64,000 bases of DNA from G965202665 sp965243835 (GTDB lineage: Bacteria > Actinomycetota > Acidimicrobiia > Spongiisociales > Spongiisociaceae): contig OZ251578.1 in assembly GCA_965243835.1 (NCBI GenBank), forward strand, positions 682,001 through 746,000, read 5' to 3'. The position numbers and the translations under genes were made by a program. Shown piece by piece: positions 25,067-35,552 of this stretch. The notes beneath the pieces were generated by a model that saw only the letters and a program-made list of their open reading frames with translations, made no database searches and was not told where the DNA came from. The number at the start of each line of letters is the position of its first letter. Position 1 is the stretch's first letter.

Positions 25067-25280
25067 GGCGGCGGTCGCCCCCCAACGCGTCGGGGTGCTG
25101 TCCTGACCGGGTGATGGCCGATTTGCCGGGGGTGGGGAGGGGGAGTTGACGAAAAGGTGTGCTGACCTGGGGTTTTATGGGGGAAGGGCGGGGCAAAACC
25201 GCTGGCGGTGTGGGCGTAGCCAGCGTGATGGGGCGGCGGAGGCCGCCCGTAGGGAGAACGCCCGTTGAGGAGGTTTGCTG
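25067..25280 (+). other. GC-rich leader with two hairpins before the type III system
   Basis: No gene seen. Two stems stand next to each other: GCTGGC/GCCAGC at 25201-25224, and GGGCGGC/GCCGCCC at 25231-25248 with a four-base loop. GAGGAGG (25267-25273) follows and serves the mod start. The stretch is distinctly GC-rich between two AT-richer blocks. It could be a structured leader that controls mod, or leftover DNA from the event that truncated the upstream ORF. Confidence 0.45.
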
Positions 25281-26909
25281 ATGCCGACGCTGAACTTCAA
25301 GGGTAAACAGCATATCTACGCGCACCATCTCATGGTGCCGCACCGTCCCTTGGTGCCGGATTTTTCCAAGTCGGTCCTTCCCGACGCGGTTGATTCACCG
25401 CCCTCCGATGACAATCTCATAATCCACGGTGACAACCTTCAGTCTTTGAAGGCGTTGCTTCCGCGTTACGCGGGGCGCATCAACTGCATATATATAGATC
25501 CCCCCTACAACACCGGCAATGAGGGCTGGGCATATAACGATAATGTCAATAGTCCGCTAATGCAGAGATGGTTGAAAGAGAACGGTCCGGTTGATAATGA
25601 GGACATGGAACGTCATGATAAATGGTTGTGCATGATGTGGCCGCGCCTTCATCTCTTGAGAGAGTTGCTATCGGACAACGGTATAATATTTGTTTCTATA
25701 GATGATAATGAAGAACATCATTTGAGAATGATTATGGACGAGATTTTTGGCGAGGACAATTTTTTTGCCGTTCTCACGCGGAGGGCGATGCACACTGTTC
25801 GTAACTCCAGTAAAGATTTCAATTTTAATGCTGATTACATTTTAGTGTACGCTAAAGTAAAAAAATGGTTTAGCGAAGACAAAAGTAAGTATATTAGGTA
25901 TTTATCTGATAAATCATCAAAATATCCACATGATGACAATGACGGATGCGGACAGTATAAGTTAGATCCTATTCATGCACGTAACTATTATGAGCCGTAT
26001 TCACACACCTTTAAAAATGGTGTTAGGTGGATGGCGCCTGAAGGTAGATATCCGAGCTTTTCTCAGGAAACGCTAAGACAATTAGAGAAAGAGAATCGTA
26101 TAGTTTTTGATAAAAAAGAGCCGCTAGCTAAACGGTATTTGTTTGAGGTTCAAGAAGGTCAACCACCTGATGTTATCCTTTCCCCCAAGTTAGTAGGATT
26201 TAATGCCAGCGGAACTCGTGAATTACATTCGATTTTTGGCTATAAGGCATTCCCACAACCAAAGCCTACAAAGTTAATTGGGTATCTGTTATCAATAATA
26301 CGTCAACCTGATGCTATTGTTCTAGATTCTTTCGCAGGTAGTGGAACGACTGCGCATGCGGTGATGGCTCTTAACAAGGAAGATAACGGTAATCGTAAGT
26401 TTATTCTAGTGGAATGCGAAGATTATACTGATAGTGTTACGGCGGAGCGGGTGCGAAGAATAATAAAAGGTGTTCCTGATTCTAATAATGGCGATCTGCA
26501 TGAGGGATTAGGTGGTTCCTTTACCTATTGTACGCTGGGTGATCCTATTGATATGGAAAGTATGCTTAGTGGTGAGCACTTGCCTTCTTATTCAGACCTT
26601 GCGTCTTTCCTGCTACACACCGCTTCTGGCATATCTGTCGGGACACAGGTTTTAAAACCACTGGATGAAGATGGTTTGTTTTACACAGATGATCGAAGAG
26701 TCTATTATCTTTTATATAAACCTGATGTGGAATATCTAAAGAGTAATGAGGCAATGCTAAACGATAAACGCGCGAAGATGATTAGCACCTCCCTTGGTGA
26801 TAAAAAGGGCATCGTGTTTGCGGCTGGTAAGTTTCTCCGACAAAGCGAACTGTCGGAATGGGGTATCACATTTTGTCAGGTTCCCTACCAATTTCATCGG
26901 ATAGGTTAG
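25281..26909 (+). CDS. mod: Type III restriction-modification methyltransferase (Mod)
   Basis: A 542-residue beta-class N6-adenine methylase: catalytic DPPYNTG (73-79) precedes the AdoMet motif DSFAGSGTT (349-357), with the target-recognition region between (about 160-300). It would methylate one strand of an asymmetric site and pair with Res for cleavage. ATG 25281 is seven bases after GAGGAGG. The first 90 codons are much GC-richer than the recognition region, which suggests domain exchange. The stop is four bases before res. Confidence 0.92.
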   Translation: MPTLNFKGKQHIYAHHLMVPHRPLVPDFSKSVLPDAVDSPPSDDNLIIHGDNLQSLKALLPRYAGRINCIYIDPPYNTGNEGWAYNDNVNSPLMQRWLKENGPVDNEDMERHDKWLCMMWPRLHLLRELLSDNGIIFVSIDDNEEHHLRMIMDEIFGEDNFFAVLTRRAMHTVRNSSKDFNFNADYILVYAKVKKWFSEDKSKYIRYLSDKSSKYPHDDNDGCGQYKLDPIHARNYYEPYSHTFKNGVRWMAPEGRYPSFSQETLRQLEKENRIVFDKKEPLAKRYLFEVQEGQPPDVILSPKLVGFNASGTRELHSIFGYKAFPQPKPTKLIGYLLSIIRQPDAIVLDSFAGSGTTAHAVMALNKEDNGNRKFILVECEDYTDSVTAERVRRIIKGVPDSNNGDLHEGLGGSFTYCTLGDPIDMESMLSGEHLPSYSDLASFLLHTASGISVGTQVLKPLDEDGLFYTDDRRVYYLLYKPDVEYLKSNEAMLNDKRAKMISTSLGDKKGIVFAAGKFLRQSELSEWGITFCQVPYQFHRIG

Positions 26910-26913
26910 GCAG

Positions 26914-29453
26914 ATGGAGCTCAAAGAGTATCAGAGTAGCGCACTCGGTGCCTTTACTCGTTGGTTGAATGCCCTGGTGGAGGCCAAAAGGGAATCCGAT
27001 AGGTCTCTTAAAGCCTTGGAGGTGGCTGGTATTTCGGAATCGGCGGGCCCCGATCTTTTAGACGTGGTGTATAACTATCCCCAAAAAGCGTGGAAGAGCC
27101 TCGCCGAATCCGGAGACGTGGCCTACCCTGACGTGGAGCATAATGTCCGTAGGGATGGCGTGGGGCGTTCTATCCCGCATGTTTGTATGAAAATACCGAC
27201 TGGCGGAGGCAAGACGTTACTGGCCGCTTCCTGTTTGGAACGCATCCATCAGCAAACAGGACTTGTGTTATGGTTAACACCTACCAAAGCTATTTACAAT
27301 CAGACCAAAAAGGCACTATGGAACAAAGAACATCCCTATAGACAGACTTTGGAACGGGCCAGCGGCGGCAGAGTCAAAATGTTGGAAAAAGAAAGCAATT
27401 TTTCCAACTATGATATAGTCAATTATTTATGCGTAATGTTAGTTTCTTTTCCTGCTACCAATCGTAATAGGGGCAAAGAGTTTCTCCGTATATTTCGAGA
27501 CTCGGGACGCTATTTATCTTTTTTCCCTGAAGTTGATGATGTGATTGGGGAGAGGGATTTATTAGAAAAACATCCCGACCTGGAGTTGCTAGATAACGAA
27601 AACCTGGTTAAGCGAAGCTTGTTTAATGTTGTCAAAATTTTACGACCGGTTGTTATACTGGACGAAGCTCATAAAGCATATGGGATTAGCAGGATAGGAG
27701 CCAACGAAGAATTTGTCAGGTCCGTCAACCGCCTCAATCCTAGGATGGTACTCGAATTTTCCGCCACGCCTCATCCTGATATTAGCAATTTACTTGTGGA
27801 TATTGACGGCCCATCGCTCAAGCAAGAAGAAATGGTAAAGTTACCCGTTCAAGTTTATTCCACCGAAAACGTTGAGTGGCAAGTTACTCTTCGCAAAGCT
27901 TATGACAAGTTGGAGGATATAGACCAGGAGGCGATTTCCCTACAGGAGAATACAAATAGTTATATACGACCTATAGGTATTATACGCGTCGAGCGTACCG
28001 GTAAAGATCAAAGAGACGGTAAACGAGTTCATGCTGAGGACGTACGTGAATATTTGATACAAACCTTGGGAGCGGCTGAAGAATCGGTTCGCATACAGTC
28101 CTCTCATTTAAAGGAATTAAAGGATGAGGATCTGCTCTCTGAATTTTCACCGGTACGCTGGATAATAACCAAGGCCGCCTTGATGGAAGGTTGGGACTGC
28201 TCCTTCGCCTACCTTTTGGTGATGCTCGATAATAGTAGATCTAAAAGTGCTATAACTCAATTGATAGGCCGTGTTATGCGTCAACCCTATGCTCGTTTGA
28301 CTAATCGTCAAGCACTGGATCAATGTTATGTTTATTGCTGGAATATAGATGTTGGGTCAGCGGTGCAACAAGTAAAAGAGGCTTTAGAGGGCATAGGTAT
28401 GAGTGGATTAGGTGATTCAGTTCACTCTTCCATAAAGGTGCCCAGGACGGTAAACAGAAGAGACGCCTTTCGGGATTTAGAGATTTTCTTACCGAAAGTT
28501 TTACATCTCGATGAAGGTAATTGGGTGGAGCTTAATTATCGTCGCCATATTTTACCGGAGATAGATTGGGATCTTATTGTTACGCGCGGTTCACAGGGGA
28601 AGATGTTGCTTGAACCGCAAATATATCATGCTACCGTTGATGTAGAAGGAGTGCCAAATTATTCCAGGGAAAAAGTCAAGGTGAATAAATCATTGCAGAT
28701 ATCTTGGTTTACTCGCCGGTTGTCTGATATAATGCCTAATCCATGGCGCGCCTCCCAAATTGTAACAGAGATGATCGAAAAACAAATATCCGCTGGTCAA
28801 ACTAGAGATGATATTTATGATCGTCGTTCTGAGATAGCTGATGCATTATTTGCGCAAGTTGAGAAGGTGGTGCAGTCGAGTGCTCAGCAGGTTTTTCTAT
28901 CAAAGTTGCGTGAGGGAATAGTGAGATTTGATTTGGATACTCGTATTCCGAGCCATAGACTACGGAAGGACACTTACGAAATACTGGTTGACTCTACGGA
29001 TCATTCTTTTGAACGTAGACCAGGTGATCCTATTCAAATTAGTCTTTTTGAACCTGTTTTTGATAGCCAGTTTGATAGTAATTTGGAGCGCAATTTTGCA
29101 AGATATTTGGATGAGGAAAGAGCGTTGCAATGGTGGCATCGGGTGGCTGTCCGTCAGTCTGGTGATTACTATTTGCGGGGCTGGACGGAAGATCGTATAT
29201 GGCCGGATTTTATTGCGATGGCAACGGATAAAGGTTCAGATCATCTATTAATTATTGAGACCAAGGGGGAGCATTTTCGCGATAATGCCGACGCTGCATA
29301 TAAAGAGAAGGTGCTCCAAGCCTTGGAGGGGGCTTTCAACGCCGGTCATATGACTGTACGCAACGGCCCCGCCCAAGGAACTTTCCGGTTGGTCTTTGAC
29401 CGTACGGATTATCCTGCTTTTGATTATCAAGATGGGGAATTTCAGCAGGGGGG

Positions 29454-29457
<4 letters not shown>
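26914..29457 (+). CDS. res: Type III restriction endonuclease subunit (Res)
   Basis: An 847-residue ATP-driven nuclease. Helicase motifs: PTGGGKT (95-101), DEAH (250-253), SATPH (about 285), ITKAALMEGWDCS and QLIGRVMRQP. The C-terminal PD-(D/E)xK nuclease is seen as WPDFIAM followed by LLIIETKGE about 15 residues later. It cuts unmodified DNA with the Mod subunit. Length is normal to slightly short. It is directly downstream of mod. Its TAG and the TAG of the convergent sigma-factor gene share the palindrome CTAG (29454-29457), which marks the right edge of the accessory island. Confidence 0.92.
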
Positions 29458-30389
<932 letters not shown>

Positions 30390-30418
30390 TGTAAGCCCCT
30401 CTCCGTCTTGGGAATGGC

Positions 30419-30447
30419 AAAATATCACCAATTCCAAAAATTGGCAA
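30419..30447 (-). promoter_or_regulatory. Candidate promoter of the sigma-factor gene
   Basis: On the minus strand TTGCCA (30442-30447) and TATTTT (30419-30424) are separated by 17 bases. The predicted start of transcription is about 20 bases before the TTG start at 30389. A short inverted repeat (CCAATT...AATTGG) overlaps the spacer and could be an operator. Confidence 0.55.
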
Positions 30448-30526
30448 AATCTGGAAATCAGGTTGCGCCCGAATTGCGGACCGGTTGCGCCGAAAACCGC
30501 CCGCTCCGGTGGTAAAATGGCGGCCA

Positions 30527-32269
30527 ATGTTCACAGCCGCGCCGAGGATTCCGGGCCGGGGCGGGGGCTCGCCGGGCCGCACCGGGGGGAGGTTCCGCCG
30601 CCCCTCCCGACTGGTCACCGTCTTGGCGGTCAGCCTGGCGGCGGCCGCCTGCGCCCCGCAGTCGGTGGTGATGGTGGGCGAAACCCCGGTTCCCCCCCCG
30701 CAGGCCTCCCCGGTGGTGACGGTGTTGGTCGTAGACAACACCGGCGACCCCATTCCCGGGGCGGAGGTGGCGGCGGGCGAGTTGCAACTGGAAACCGACG
30801 AGCAGGGCCAAGCCGGGCTGGAATGGGAGGGGAATGACTTTTCGGTGCAGGTGAAAGCCCCCGGGTTTTTTCCCAGCGGGCTGGCCGTCAAAAAGTACCA
30901 GGAGGAGCCCCTGGAGTTGCAACTGCGCCCGGTGTTGCTAAGGGGGGCGGTGCTGGACGCGTCCGGATACGGGCTGGCGGGGGCGTCGGTGACGCTCAAC
31001 GACAACCGGGTGGACACCGACGACAACGGGCGGTTTGAGGTGGTGGGGGCCACGCAGGGGGTTCTGACCGCCGCCCGCCCCGGCTGGCACGACGCCCAAC
31101 TGGACTGGGACGGGGATTCGCTGGTGATCGAACTGGTGATGCAACCCCGCGTCATCCGCGCACTGCATATCGCCGCCGACATTCCCGGCGACGCTGGCCG
31201 CTGGGGGGAGATGCTGGACGTGGCCGCCACCACCGTGGTCAACTCGTTCGTGGTGGATGTCAAAAACGAGAGCGGACGCATCTTCTACAACAGCGGGGTG
31301 GAGCTGGCCCGCACGGTGGGGGCGGTCACGCCCCGCTTCGACCTGGAGCGGGTGGCGGCCGAAATGGATGCCGCCGACCTGTACAAGATCGCCCGCATCG
31401 TCACCTTTCAAGACCCCATCGCGGCCGCGGGCGCCCCCGAGCTGGCCGTCCACAACACCGCCACCGGCGGGCCGTTCAACAAGCGGGGCCAGTATTTCCT
31501 GGACCCCACCGACCCGCAGGCCCGCGCCTACGCCCTGGATCTGGCCGGGGAGGTGTGCGCGGCCGGGTTTGAAGAAATCCAGTTCGACTATGTGCGTTAT
31601 CCGGACGGCTACCCGTCCACCGCCGTGTTCGACGGGGGTTCCTCCGAGGAGGTGCGGGTGGAGGCCATCGCCTCCTTCTTGAACGAGGCGGGCGACATCC
31701 TGCACCCGATGGGGTGCGCGGTGGCGGCCGATATTTTCGGTTTCATCACCTCGGTGAACAACGATGGCGGCATCGGCCAGGAGTTCAACCGGTTGTCCGC
31801 CACCGCCGATGTGTTGTCCCCGATGGTCTACCCCAGCCACTACTCTACCGGATGGTTCGGATACCAAGACCCCAACTCCCATCCGGGCCCGGTGGTCGGC
31901 TCCGCCTTGGACGACGGGATGACGCGTCTGGCGGGTCCGGCCATAGTCCGCCCCTGGTTGCAGGACTTCTACTACAACGCCTCCCAGGTGCGGGCCCAGA
32001 TCGAGGCTGTCGAAAGCCGCTCCATGGGCTGGATGCTGTGGAACGCTTTCAGCCGTTTTCAGTGGGCGGCGCTGGACTCGGCCCCGGAGGAACCGGAGTT
32101 GGAGGAAAACCCGGAGACCGCTCCCGCTACGGAAACTACGGAAATTACGGATGGGGAAGACCCCGCTGGCCAGGCCGATCCAACCGGGGCCGCCGACGCC
32201 GGCGGGGAACCGGCTGAAGACGGGGGCGGGGGAGGGGACGGGGCGGCGGATCAGACCGGGGATTCGTGA
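30527..32269 (+). CDS. Lipoprotein with putative glycoside-hydrolase (DUF4015-like) domain
   Basis: About 580 residues. A basic N terminus leads into a hydrophobic signal and lipobox (AAAC). Two carboxypeptidase-like beta modules follow (GDPIPGAEVAAGELQLETDE and GYGLAGASVTLNDNRVDTDD). Residues about 225-530 form a TIM-barrel of the type called putative glycoside hydrolase, with FEEIQFDYVRYPDGYP and VLSPMVYPSHY. The tail is acidic and low complexity. It is probably an outer-surface polysaccharide-active enzyme. The start is uncertain: ATG 30527 or an upstream in-frame codon. Its TGA overlaps the next gene. Confidence 0.75.
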   Translation: MFTAAPRIPGRGGGSPGRTGGRFRRPSRLVTVLAVSLAAAACAPQSVVMVGETPVPPPQASPVVTVLVVDNTGDPIPGAEVAAGELQLETDEQGQAGLEWEGNDFSVQVKAPGFFPSGLAVKKYQEEPLELQLRPVLLRGAVLDASGYGLAGASVTLNDNRVDTDDNGRFEVVGATQGVLTAARPGWHDAQLDWDGDSLVIELVMQPRVIRALHIAADIPGDAGRWGEMLDVAATTVVNSFVVDVKNESGRIFYNSGVELARTVGAVTPRFDLERVAAEMDAADLYKIARIVTFQDPIAAAGAPELAVHNTATGGPFNKRGQYFLDPTDPQARAYALDLAGEVCAAGFEEIQFDYVRYPDGYPSTAVFDGGSSEEVRVEAIASFLNEAGDILHPMGCAVAADIFGFITSVNNDGGIGQEFNRLSATADVLSPMVYPSHYSTGWFGYQDPNSHPGPVVGSALDDGMTRLAGPAIVRPWLQDFYYNASQVRAQIEAVESRSMGWMLWNAFSRFQWAALDSAPEEPELEENPETAPATETTEITDGEDPAGQADPTGAADAGGEPAEDGGGGGDGAADQTGDS

Positions 32270-32994
32270 CCGGGCCCTCCCCCCTCCGCCGCGCCCAGGA
32301 ACAGTTGCAGGCCGAACTGGTGGAATGCCGCCGGTGCCCGCGGCTGGTGGAGTGGCGGGAGAAGACGGCGGCCGCGAAACGGGCCGCCTTTCGGGAGCAG
32401 GACTACTGGGCCCGTCCGGTGCCCATGCTGGGCGAGGCCTCCGCCCGCTTGTTGCTGATCGGGCTGGCCCCGGCCGCCCACGGGGCCAACCGCACCGGAC
32501 GGATGTTCACCGGCGACCGCTCCGGAGACTGGCTGTTCCGGGCGTTGCATCGGGCCGGGTTCGCCAACCAGCCCCACTCCGTCGCCGCCGACGACGGACT
32601 GCGGCTCCGGGATGCGGCGGTGACCGCCATCGTGCGGTGCGCCCCGCCCGCCAACAAACCCACCCCGGCCGAGCGGGACGACTGCGCCCGGTGGCTGGAG
32701 GCCGAATTGGAGATGAGCCGGGCCCGGGTGATCGTGACTTTGGGGAGCATGGCCTACGACCAGACCCTGCGTCTGGGGCGGCGCAGGGGATGGAAGGTTC
32801 CCCGCCCCAAGCCCCGCTTCGGGCATGGGGCGGAAGTGGAATGCGGCCCGTCCGCCCCCGTCGTAATTGCCTGCTACCACCCTTCCCAACAGAACACTTT
32901 CACCGGCGTGCTCACCGAGGAAATGCTGGACGCGGTGTTCGCCCGGGCCGCCGCCCTCATCGCCGGGCCGCCCCCCGACGCCGGGGCGGGTTAG
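32266..32994 (+). CDS. Uracil-DNA glycosylase, family 5 (UDGb)
   Basis: A 242-residue iron-sulfur DNA glycosylase. The four cluster ligands are C21, C24, C125 and C140. Motif A is GLAPAAHGANRTGRMFTGD (66-84), where A68-P69-A70-A71 lacks the catalytic acid as expected for family 5, and motif B is HPSQQNTFTG (205-214). It removes uracil and other deaminated bases. GTG start overlaps the previous stop by four bases. Followed by the suf genes after 56 bp. Confidence 0.9.
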   Translation: MTGPSPLRRAQEQLQAELVECRRCPRLVEWREKTAAAKRAAFREQDYWARPVPMLGEASARLLLIGLAPAAHGANRTGRMFTGDRSGDWLFRALHRAGFANQPHSVAADDGLRLRDAAVTAIVRCAPPANKPTPAERDDCARWLEAELEMSRARVIVTLGSMAYDQTLRLGRRRGWKVPRPKPRFGHGAEVECGPSAPVVIACYHPSQQNTFTGVLTEEMLDAVFARAAALIAGPPPDAGAG

Positions 32995-33050
32995 CGGCGG
33001 CGGCTTTTTCAATGTACGATGGGGCTCCCGCCCTTTGGAGGTGATGAGCC

Positions 33051-34352
33051 GTGTCCGGCTCCGACCAAACGACCATGCCTGAGATGACCGCCGCCGACCG
33101 CGGCCCGGACTGGATGGAGAAGCTCCGCCGCCGGGCCCGCGCCGCGCGGGAGGCCTCGGCCATGCCCACCCCCGCTTTGGAGGACTGGCGCTACGCGGAG
33201 ATTGACTTTCACCTGGATGATTACGCCCCCGCCCCGCCCCCCTCCGCCCCCGACCCCCTGCCGGAAGACGACTACTTGGCCGCCCTGCCGGAGGAGCGCG
33301 CCCTGGTTCGCATGGTGGACGGCCGCTTGACCCGCCTCCCGGAGCAAGCGGGAGGGGCGATCGTGGGGGCCCCGCATGCCCTGTCCGGCTCGTGGGGGGA
33401 GGAGGCGGCCCGTCGCTATGGGGCGGCCACGCCCGTCGGCGCCGACCTGTTCGCCGCCGCCCATCTGGCGGAGGGGCCGCCGGGGGCGATGATCATCATC
33501 CCGCCGGGACGGGTGGTGGAAGCCCCGGTGACGGTGGATGTGCAGTCGGTGACTCCCGGGGCCGTTTCCTTCCCCCACGTCACGATCTCCGCCGGGGCCA
33601 ATTCTGAAGCGCGGGTGGTGGTGTCGTACCGCTCGGCGCCGGGGGCGGATTTGTTGACGGTTCCGGTGCTGGAGGCCTTCGTCGGGGACGGGGCGCGCCT
33701 GCGGGTGACGGTGGTGCAGCGCCTGTCGCAGACGGCCCGGTTGGTGGCGCATCACCGCTACGCGACCGGACGGGACTCCAGCCTCAAAATCGGCGAGGTC
33801 GGCTTGGGAGGGGGATACGCCCGGCAACGGATGGGCATCGACCTGGACGGGGCCGGTTCCTCGGTGGAAATGGCCGGCATCTACTTCGGGGAGGCCTCCC
33901 AGATACTCGACTACCGGATGTTCATCACCCACCGGGGGCCGCGCACCGCTTCCGACATTTTCCTGAAAGGGGCGGTGGCCGACGCCGCCCAGGCCATCTG
34001 GACCGGGTTGATGCGCATCGAGAACGAGGCGGTGGGAACTTCCGCTTTTGAAACCAACCGCAACCTGGTGCTGTCGGACAAGGCCAAAGTCCATTCCGTT
34101 CCCAACCTGGAAATACTCACCGATGACCTGCAGTGCGGGCACGGGTCTTCGTCCGGGCCGTTGGAGGAGGAGCCGCTCTACTACCTGATGAGCCGGGGGC
34201 TGGGTCGGCACGGGGCGGAACGGTTGCTGGTGCGGGGGTTCTTCGATGAAATACTGTCCGCCATGTCGGAACCGGGCTTGGCCGCCCCCGCCCGGCGGGA
34301 GGTGGCAGACAAGTTCGCCGCCGCCCAGCGTTCCGCCGCCGGAGGCCGCTGA
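33051..34352 (+). CDS. sufD: SufD-like Fe-S cluster scaffold subunit
   Basis: A 433-residue SufB/SufD-family protein. The C-terminal right-handed beta-helix carries NRNLVLSDKAKVHSVPNLEI and DLQCGHGSSSG, the latter matching the SufD-type cysteine-histidine motif. EDWRY near residue 45 is the usual N-terminal SufD element. It would form the SufBCD scaffold with SufC and SufB. GTG start after GGAGGTG. It heads a tight operon with a Rieske ferredoxin and a SufC. SufB itself is not in this window. Confidence 0.85.
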   Translation: MSGSDQTTMPEMTAADRGPDWMEKLRRRARAAREASAMPTPALEDWRYAEIDFHLDDYAPAPPPSAPDPLPEDDYLAALPEERALVRMVDGRLTRLPEQAGGAIVGAPHALSGSWGEEAARRYGAATPVGADLFAAAHLAEGPPGAMIIIPPGRVVEAPVTVDVQSVTPGAVSFPHVTISAGANSEARVVVSYRSAPGADLLTVPVLEAFVGDGARLRVTVVQRLSQTARLVAHHRYATGRDSSLKIGEVGLGGGYARQRMGIDLDGAGSSVEMAGIYFGEASQILDYRMFITHRGPRTASDIFLKGAVADAAQAIWTGLMRIENEAVGTSAFETNRNLVLSDKAKVHSVPNLEILTDDLQCGHGSSSGPLEEEPLYYLMSRGLGRHGAERLLVRGFFDEILSAMSEPGLAAPARREVADKFAAAQRSAAGGR

Positions 34353-34666
34353 TGGAGTGGGTGGACGTCGGCGATGCCCGCGCCCTGCGGCAGGGGGGCA
34401 CCCGGGTGGAAATAAAAGGGCGGGAGGTGGCCGTGTTCCGCATCGGGGACGAGTTCTACGCCCTGGGGGACCGGTGCAGCCACGCCGAGGCTTCGCTGGC
34501 GGAGGGGGAAGTGTTCGACTACGAGGTGGAATGTCCGTTGCACGGGGCCGGGTTCGACGTGCGCACCGGCCGGGAGCTGTCCCTGCCCGCCACCCGCCCG
34601 GTGCCGACGTATCGGGTGCGGGTGGCGGGGGAGAGGGTGCAGGTGGCGTTGGAGGAGGGGGAATGA
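34352..34666 (+). CDS. Rieske-type [2Fe-2S] ferredoxin
   Basis: A 104-residue Rieske protein: C42-x-H44 (CSHAEASL) and C61-x2-H64 (CPLHGAGFD) bind the cluster. No membrane anchor, so a soluble electron carrier of the NirD/dioxygenase-ferredoxin type. It lies between sufD and sufC with overlapping ends, an arrangement common in actinobacterial suf operons, where it probably supplies electrons or is a model client of cluster assembly. Confidence 0.92.
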   Translation: MEWVDVGDARALRQGGTRVEIKGREVAVFRIGDEFYALGDRCSHAEASLAEGEVFDYEVECPLHGAGFDVRTGRELSLPATRPVPTYRVRVAGERVQVALEEGE

Positions 34667-35475
34667 CCGGCGGCGCCGCCCTGTCCGTGGCGGGTTTGGA
34701 TGCCGGATTGGGCGACTTGGACATCCTGAACGGGGTGAACCTGCAGGTGCCGTTCGGGGAGGTGCATGCCCTGATGGGGCCCAACGGATCCGGCAAGTCC
34801 ACTTTCTGCCACGCCTTGGCGGGCAAGCCCGGCTACCGGGTTTCCGGCTCCGTGACGGTGGACGGGACGCCGCTGGACGGACTGGACGTCGACGAACGGG
34901 CGCAGGCCGGGTTGATGTGCGCCTTTCAGTATCCGGTGGAGGTGCCCGGTTTGGAACTGTCGGTGTTTTTGGAGGAAGCGGCCGGGGCGCGGGGGGTGGA
35001 GGCGGCCGAGGCCCGGGCCCGGATGGCGGAGGCGGCGCAACGGTTCGGGGTGGAGGAGTTTCTGGGCAGGTCGGTGAACGGCGGCCTGTCCGGGGGAGAG
35101 ACCAAAACCTCGGAGGTGTTCCAGGCGGCGGTGTTGCGCCCCAAGGTTTTGCTGTTGGACGAAATCGACTCCGGGCTGGACATAGACGCGGTGCGCACGG
35201 TGGCGGGGGCGGTGTCGGAGATGCGGGGGCCGGGGACGGCGATCGTGATGATCACCCACTACAACCGCATCCTGAACTACGTCCGCCCGGACCGGGTGCA
35301 CATTATGATGGGCGGGCGCATCGTAGATTCGGGGGGTCCGGAGTTGGCCGACGACTTGGAGGAGGGCGGATACGAGAAGGTGCGGGCCCGGCTCGGCCTG
35401 CAGGCCCCGGTCGCGGCCGAAGCAGCGGTGCCCAAAGCCTCCGACTTCTTCACCGACACCCCCTTCGACGTGTGA
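34663..35475 (+). CDS. sufC: SufC-like ATPase (second copy)
   Basis: A 270-residue ABC-type ATPase: Walker A GPNGSGKST, SGGETKTSEVFQ signature and VLLLDEIDSGLD as Walker B, with the SufC-typical AFQYPVEVPGL and ITHYNRILNYVRPD. Start ATG 34663 overlaps the Rieske stop (ATGA). It pairs with sufD here. Another SufC is encoded at 39309-40067 beside sufS and sufU; the two are clearly different proteins, so each may serve its own SufB/D partner. Confidence 0.9.
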   Translation: MTGGAALSVAGLDAGLGDLDILNGVNLQVPFGEVHALMGPNGSGKSTFCHALAGKPGYRVSGSVTVDGTPLDGLDVDERAQAGLMCAFQYPVEVPGLELSVFLEEAAGARGVEAAEARARMAEAAQRFGVEEFLGRSVNGGLSGGETKTSEVFQAAVLRPKVLLLDEIDSGLDIDAVRTVAGAVSEMRGPGTAIVMITHYNRILNYVRPDRVHIMMGGRIVDSGGPELADDLEEGGYEKVRARLGLQAPVAAEAAVPKASDFFTDTPFDV

Positions 35476-35552
35476 CTCCGCCGGCGGCGGGGGACTTAAC
35501 CGGGAGGGGGAATCCGGTACGATGGGGGGAGACGGCGGCGAAGGGAGGCGAT

